The translations under genes were made by a program, and so were the position numbers. Positions 60,502-64,000 of a stretch of 64,000 nucleotides of DNA are shown here, piece after piece. Location of the stretch: NCBI RefSeq assembly GCF_042427615.1, contig NZ_JBHMEZ010000003.1, forward strand, positions 992,001 to 1,056,000, in the 5' to 3' direction. Position 1 is the first letter of the stretch. Every line of letters begins with the position of its first letter. Under the pieces are notes generated by a model. That model was given only the letters and a program-made list of their open reading frames with translations, was not told where the DNA came from and did not search any database. The DNA is from Formosa undariae. GTDB lineage: Bacteria > Bacteroidota > Bacteroidia > Flavobacteriales > Flavobacteriaceae.

Positions 60502-62412
60502 ATGGCAAAAGGAAGCATTAATGTTTCGGTTGAAAATATCTTTCCATTAATTAAAAAGTTCCTATATAGTGATCACGAAATATTTTTACGTGAATTAATT
60601 AGTAATGGAACTGATGCAACTTTAAAACTTAAACACCTTACCAGTATTGGTGAGACTAGTGTAGAGTACGGAAATCCAAAACTTGAAGTAAAAATTGATA
60701 AAGAAGGTAAGAAACTTCATATAATCGATCAAGGTTTAGGGATGACTGCAGATGAAGTTGAAAAATACATCAACCAAGTTGCTTTTTCTGGAGCTGAAGA
60801 ATTTTTAGACAAATACAAAGATTCTGCTAAAGACTCTGGAATTATTGGTCATTTCGGATTAGGTTTCTACTCTGCTTTTATGGTAGCTGAAAAAGTTGAA
60901 ATCATTACGAAGTCTTTCAAAGACGAACCTGCTGCACATTGGACTTGCGACGGATCTCCTGAATTTACTTTAGAGGCTTCAGACAAGACAGATAGAGGAA
61001 CAGAAATTATTCTTCATATTGCAGACGATTCAACTGAATTTTTAGAAGAAGCGCGTATTAGTAGTTTACTTTCTAAGTACAACAAGTTTATGCCTATTCC
61101 AATTAAATTTGGAACTAAAGAAGTAAACGATCCTGAGCACGAACCTGCAACAATTACAGATAAAGACGGAAAGGAAACGAAAGAACCTCAACGTAAAATT
61201 ACTGTAGACAATATTATAAACAACCCGAATCCAGCTTGGACAAAACAACCTGCAGATTTAGAAACTGAAGATTATCAGAATTTCTACCGCGAGTTATACC
61301 CAATGCAATTCGAAGAGCCTTTATTCCACATTCATTTAAATGTAGATTACCCATTTAATCTTACAGGAATCTTATATTTCCCTAAGATGACTAATGATAT
61401 GGGATCGCAAAAGGACAAAATCCAATTGTACCAAAATCAAGTATACGTTACAGATAATGTAGAAGGTATTGTACCAGAATTCTTAACGATGTTAAGAGGT
61501 GTAATCGATTCTCCAGACATTCCATTAAACGTATCTCGTAGTTATTTACAAGCAGATGGTGCGGTTAAGAAAATCTCTTCTTACATTACTAGAAAAGTAG
61601 CAGATAAATTAAAATCGTTATTCAATGAAAATCGTGAAGATTTTGAAGCGAAATGGAACGATATTAAAATTGTAATTGAATACGGAATGCTTTCTGAAGA
61701 TAAATTCTTCGACAAAGCTGAAGCATTCGCTTTATACCCAACAGTAGATGGCGCATATTACACTTACGAAGAGCTTTCTGAAAAAATTAAAGCAAACCAA
61801 ACTGACAAAGATGGTAAACTTGTAATTTTATATGCTTCAGATAAAGATGCACAACATAGTTATATTGAAGATGCAAAAGCAAAAGGTTACGAAGTTCTTT
61901 TATTAGACTCTCCTATTATTTCGCATTTAATGCAAAAATTAGAAGGATCTAAAGAAAACATTACGTTCTCTAGAGTAGATGCAGATCACGTTAATAATTT
62001 AATTAAGAAAGACGAAACTCAGATTTCTAAATTAAGTGACGACGAAAATAAAAAATTAGAAGACATTCTTAAAGAAGCGATTCCTGCAGATAAATTTATG
62101 GTACAATTAGAACCGTCTGATAGCGATGCTTCACCATTTATTATCACGCAACCAGAATTTATGCGTCGTATGAAAGAGATGCAACAAACTGGTGGTGGCG
62201 GAATGAACATGTTTGGTAATATGCCAGAAATGTACAATCTTATTGTTAACACAAACGCACCTTTAGTTTCAGAAATATTAAATACTGAAGCTGGAGACGA
62301 CCAAAAACGTTTAATTACGCAAAGTTTAGATTTAGCACGTTTATCTCAAGGTTTATTAAAAGGAGAAGAATTAACTAAATTCATAAAACGTAGTTATAGT
62401 ATGATTAAGTAA
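60502..62412 (+). CDS. htpG: Molecular chaperone HtpG (Hsp90)
   Basis: A 636-residue Hsp90. The ATPase domain has FLRELISNGTDA (helix 2 Glu and Asn), IIDQGLGMTADEV and GHFGLGFYSAFMVAEKV (lid), the middle domain has the LYPMQF and RGVIDSPDIPLNVSRS (catalytic Arg loop) motifs, and the C-terminal dimerisation domain ends at residue 636. The ATG at 60502 (MAKGSINVSVEN) is chosen over an in-frame earlier start at 60442, which adds 20 residues absent from the family. No recognised heat-shock operator is visible upstream. Confidence 0.97.
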   Translation: MAKGSINVSVENIFPLIKKFLYSDHEIFLRELISNGTDATLKLKHLTSIGETSVEYGNPKLEVKIDKEGKKLHIIDQGLGMTADEVEKYINQVAFSGAEEFLDKYKDSAKDSGIIGHFGLGFYSAFMVAEKVEIITKSFKDEPAAHWTCDGSPEFTLEASDKTDRGTEIILHIADDSTEFLEEARISSLLSKYNKFMPIPIKFGTKEVNDPEHEPATITDKDGKETKEPQRKITVDNIINNPNPAWTKQPADLETEDYQNFYRELYPMQFEEPLFHIHLNVDYPFNLTGILYFPKMTNDMGSQKDKIQLYQNQVYVTDNVEGIVPEFLTMLRGVIDSPDIPLNVSRSYLQADGAVKKISSYITRKVADKLKSLFNENREDFEAKWNDIKIVIEYGMLSEDKFFDKAEAFALYPTVDGAYYTYEELSEKIKANQTDKDGKLVILYASDKDAQHSYIEDAKAKGYEVLLLDSPIISHLMQKLEGSKENITFSRVDADHVNNLIKKDETQISKLSDDENKKLEDILKEAIPADKFMVQLEPSDSDASPFIITQPEFMRRMKEMQQTGGGGMNMFGNMPEMYNLIVNTNAPLVSEILNTEAGDDQKRLITQSLDLARLSQGLLKGEELTKFIKRSYSMIK

Positions 62413-62433
62413 TTAATCGACTATTATAATTAT

Positions 62434-62475
62434 AAAATCCGTTACCTTTTAAAACAAGGTGACGGATTTTTTTTG
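62434..62475 (+). terminator. htpG terminator
   Basis: Stem AAAATCCGTTACCTT / AAGGTGACGGATTTT (15 bp, one G-T pair) with a 7-nt loop and eight T residues. Confidence 0.9.
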
Positions 62476-62573
62476 TTATTAAACAAGCATCTTAATAATC
62501 ACTTTTTTAATAATTAGAGTCTACTTTATAAAATTTATATTAATTTCACGCCCTATTATTACACACAATAGTT

Positions 62574-62945
62574 ATGATAAAAAAAACGATATTTCTTGTT
62601 CTTTTAGGTTTAGGAATACTTATTAGTGCCTATATGGCCTTTGTTTATTACGTTCCTTATAGTACAGGAACTCGTGCCGGAGAACTTATAAAAGTGAGTC
62701 AGAAAGGTGTTATTTTTAAAACCTGGGAAGGCGAAATTAGTCAAGGTATTAGCGGCGCTCAAATCTTTTCTTTTTCAATAATGGACGACGACCAAGAAGT
62801 GATCGAACAATTAAACGAGTTACAGGGTCAATATGTAAAACTAGAATATACACAACGCTATAGAACCTTCTTTATTTGGGGAGATAGTAAACATTTTGTT
62901 ACCAAAGTTATTCCTGAAAAATCTCCACATATAAATAGAAGATAA
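62574..62945 (+). CDS. Small single-span membrane-anchored protein
   Basis: A 123-residue protein with one N-terminal membrane span (about 5-27, IFLVLLGLGILISAYMAFVYYV) and a small beta-rich periplasmic domain (TRAGELIKVSQKGVIFKTWEGE, then YVKLEYTQRY). Flavobacterial relatives are often labelled '6-phosphogluconate dehydrogenase' by error; there is no NAD-binding or dehydrogenase motif here. Function unknown. It lies between two separate genes and looks monocistronic. Confidence 0.65.
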   Translation: MIKKTIFLVLLGLGILISAYMAFVYYVPYSTGTRAGELIKVSQKGVIFKTWEGEISQGISGAQIFSFSIMDDDQEVIEQLNELQGQYVKLEYTQRYRTFFIWGDSKHFVTKVIPEKSPHINRR

Positions 62946-63034
62946 TAGATTTAGATTATAAAAAACGGAGTTAATATTCTTTAGGCCATCATTTATATTT
63001 TCATTAACTTTAAAACAATCAGTAGGTTAAAGTT

Positions 63035-63430
63035 ATGAAGACACTAATTCAGAAATTAAAACTCCATAAACACAACGAGATTCTTGTTTTAAACGAACCT
63101 GAAGAATTCTCTGCATTGGTGGGACACTTAGATTGCAATGTTCTAGGATCGCTATTAAAGACTTCTAGTGTATCTTGTGCCTTATTATTTATTACCTCTA
63201 AAAAAGAGCTGATAGATCAAATGCTTACGCTTTTTCCGAAACTCACAGACGATTCTATGCTTTGGATTGCGTACCCTAATAAAACCTCTAAGTCTTATAT
63301 TATTGAATTATATAACGATGAAGCTTGGGACGAAATAATGGATTACAGGCTTCAACCCATCCGCCAAATCGAACTGAATTCGAATTGGAATGCCCTCCGA
63401 TTTCGTAAAATAGAATACATAAAACATTAA
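63035..63430 (+). CDS. Conserved hypothetical protein (DUF3052-like size and layout)
   Basis: A 131-residue soluble protein with no signal peptide or span. The pattern NEPEEFSALVGHLDC, CALLFITSKKELIDQML and LTDDSMLWIAYPNKTSK recalls small alpha/beta proteins of the DUF3052 group, but the match is from memory and weak. It is 55 nt before the FUSC-family gene and probably separately expressed. Function unknown. Confidence 0.5.
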   Translation: MKTLIQKLKLHKHNEILVLNEPEEFSALVGHLDCNVLGSLLKTSSVSCALLFITSKKELIDQMLTLFPKLTDDSMLWIAYPNKTSKSYIIELYNDEAWDEIMDYRLQPIRQIELNSNWNALRFRKIEYIKH

Positions 63431-63485
63431 TTAATATTTATTCGAATTAAGACTTTTAGATTATCTTTACATGTGAAGCTAGCAC

Positions 63486-64000
63486 ATGATAAAAGACAAT
63501 TTAAAATCTATCGAATTATTCTTTAAAGGATCTCATTTTTATCGTGGTCTTATATTAACGACCTCCATATTAATCCCTTTAGTATTATTTTATTCTCTTG
63601 ACATATTTTCTTATGCACCTTCTATTGCCATTGGTGTATTTTTAAATGCACCTAGTGATATCCCTGGTAGTTTAAAACGAAAAATAAATGGTACGCTGCT
63701 TAGCATCTTGCTTACATCAGCGACGACTTGTATTATACTTTTTGGGAAACCTTTTTTTTATGTTCTAGTCGTACTTATTCCCGTTCTAACGTTTCTAATT
63801 TCATTACTATCAGCATACGGATTTAGAGGTTCTTTAATCGCTTTCTCTGGCTTATTAGCTATGGTTATTGGATTAGGTGTACATTACGACACACCTTCAC
63901 AAATTTTAATTCACGGTCTTTTAATCGCGTGTGGTGGACTTTGGTATTTGCTATACACCTTATTAGTAAATAGGCTAATTCCTAAAAAAGATGAAGACCA
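63486..64000 (+). CDS. FUSC-family inner-membrane protein (YccS-like), 3' end cut by window
   Basis: The first 171 residues of a membrane protein run off the window edge. Four to six hydrophobic segments in pairs (LILTTSILIPLVLFYSL, LLSILLTSATTCIILF, VLIPVLTFLISLLSAYGF, IAFSGLLAMVIGLGV, LLIACGGLWYLLYTLL) and the GVFLNAPSDIPGSLKRK motif place it in the FUSC/YccS fusaric-acid-resistance-like superfamily. Full proteins are about 700 residues. A TATCTTTA box at 63462-63469, one base off consensus, lies 17 nt before the ATG. Confidence 0.72.
   Translation, partial: MIKDNLKSIELFFKGSHFYRGLILTTSILIPLVLFYSLDIFSYAPSIAIGVFLNAPSDIPGSLKRKINGTLLSILLTSATTCIILFGKPFFYVLVVLIPVLTFLISLLSAYGFRGSLIAFSGLLAMVIGLGVHYDTPSQILIHGLLIACGGLWYLLYTLLVNRLIPKKDED

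Noticed and set aside
62574..62945. 6-phosphogluconate dehydrogenase
   Set aside because: The 123-residue protein has a single span and no NAD-binding or dehydrogenase motif; that name is an inherited database error.

Overview
The window is chromosomal DNA from a member of the Bacteroidota, almost certainly the family Flavobacteriaceae. The evidence is the low GC content, the near absence of Shine-Dalgarno sequences, and repeated TAnnTTTG promoter boxes, several with a TTG element 17-19 nt upstream. Family-typical genes agree: a subtilisin with a type IX secretion tail, bacillithiol enzyme BshC, a long SecA without a zinc tail, a long YidC, the small ribosomal protein DUF4295/bL38 beside rpmG and rpmB, and ECF sigma operons with non-standard membrane partners. 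Genus cannot be fixed from this sequence. There is no tRNA, rRNA, CRISPR array, insertion sequence or prophage that I can see; this is mostly core genome with a few accessory stretches.

Layout. 0.2-1.8 kb: ECF sigma factor, membrane partner and a Spy-like periplasmic protein. 1.9-4.1 kb: a self-cleaving-type S24 repressor coupled to a DEDDh exonuclease/GIY-YIG (UvrC-like) fusion. 4.1-9.8 kb (minus): surface polysaccharide export genes (Wza, Wzc) and two UDP-sugar enzymes. 9.9-15.2 kb: ABC-F ATPase, methyltransferase, CatB-type acetyltransferase, ABC ATPase, PduO cobalamin adenosyltransferase and a DUF2795 protein. 15.3-18.7 kb: secA. 18.9-19.9 kb: an unrecognised zinc-ribbon protein with an internal duplication. 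20.1-22.8 kb (minus): a second ECF sigma operon ending in a protein with W-rich repeats. 23-29 kb: DUF2911 protein, a polyprenyl-phosphate-sugar/ArnT-like glycosylation triad, PAP2 phosphatase and MATE pump. 28.8-35.3 kb (minus): flavin oxidoreductase, T9SS subtilisin, mnmA, YwqK-like protein, yidC. 35.4-43 kb: pyrG, guaA with a LysM/periplasmic-binding fusion, OsmC and DUF3820. 41.6-44.6 kb: PLP decarboxylase overlapping bshC. 44.8-48 kb: rimO, ftsY, bL38-rpmG-rpmB. 48-54 kb: cinA, Hpt, FAH, exonuclease, E2 acyltransferase, glycosyltransferase, recR. 54.4-64 kb: Na+/solute symporter, CoA-binding protein, a 0.55 kb non-coding gap with a possible small RNA, fabH, a CGEP-like S9 peptidase, htpG, two small proteins and the start of a FUSC-family transporter cut by the window edge.

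The stretches most worth follow-up are the S24 repressor/exonuclease-UvrC module (1.9-4.1 kb), the orphan zinc-ribbon duplicated protein (18.9-19.9 kb), the W-rich repeat protein of the second sigma operon, the three-gene sugar-transfer unit with a duplicated LAB_N protein (23.6-26.5 kb), the decarboxylase coupled to bacillithiol synthesis, and the possible small RNA at 56.55-56.71 kb. No complete novel system is proven here; these are candidates read from sequence alone.
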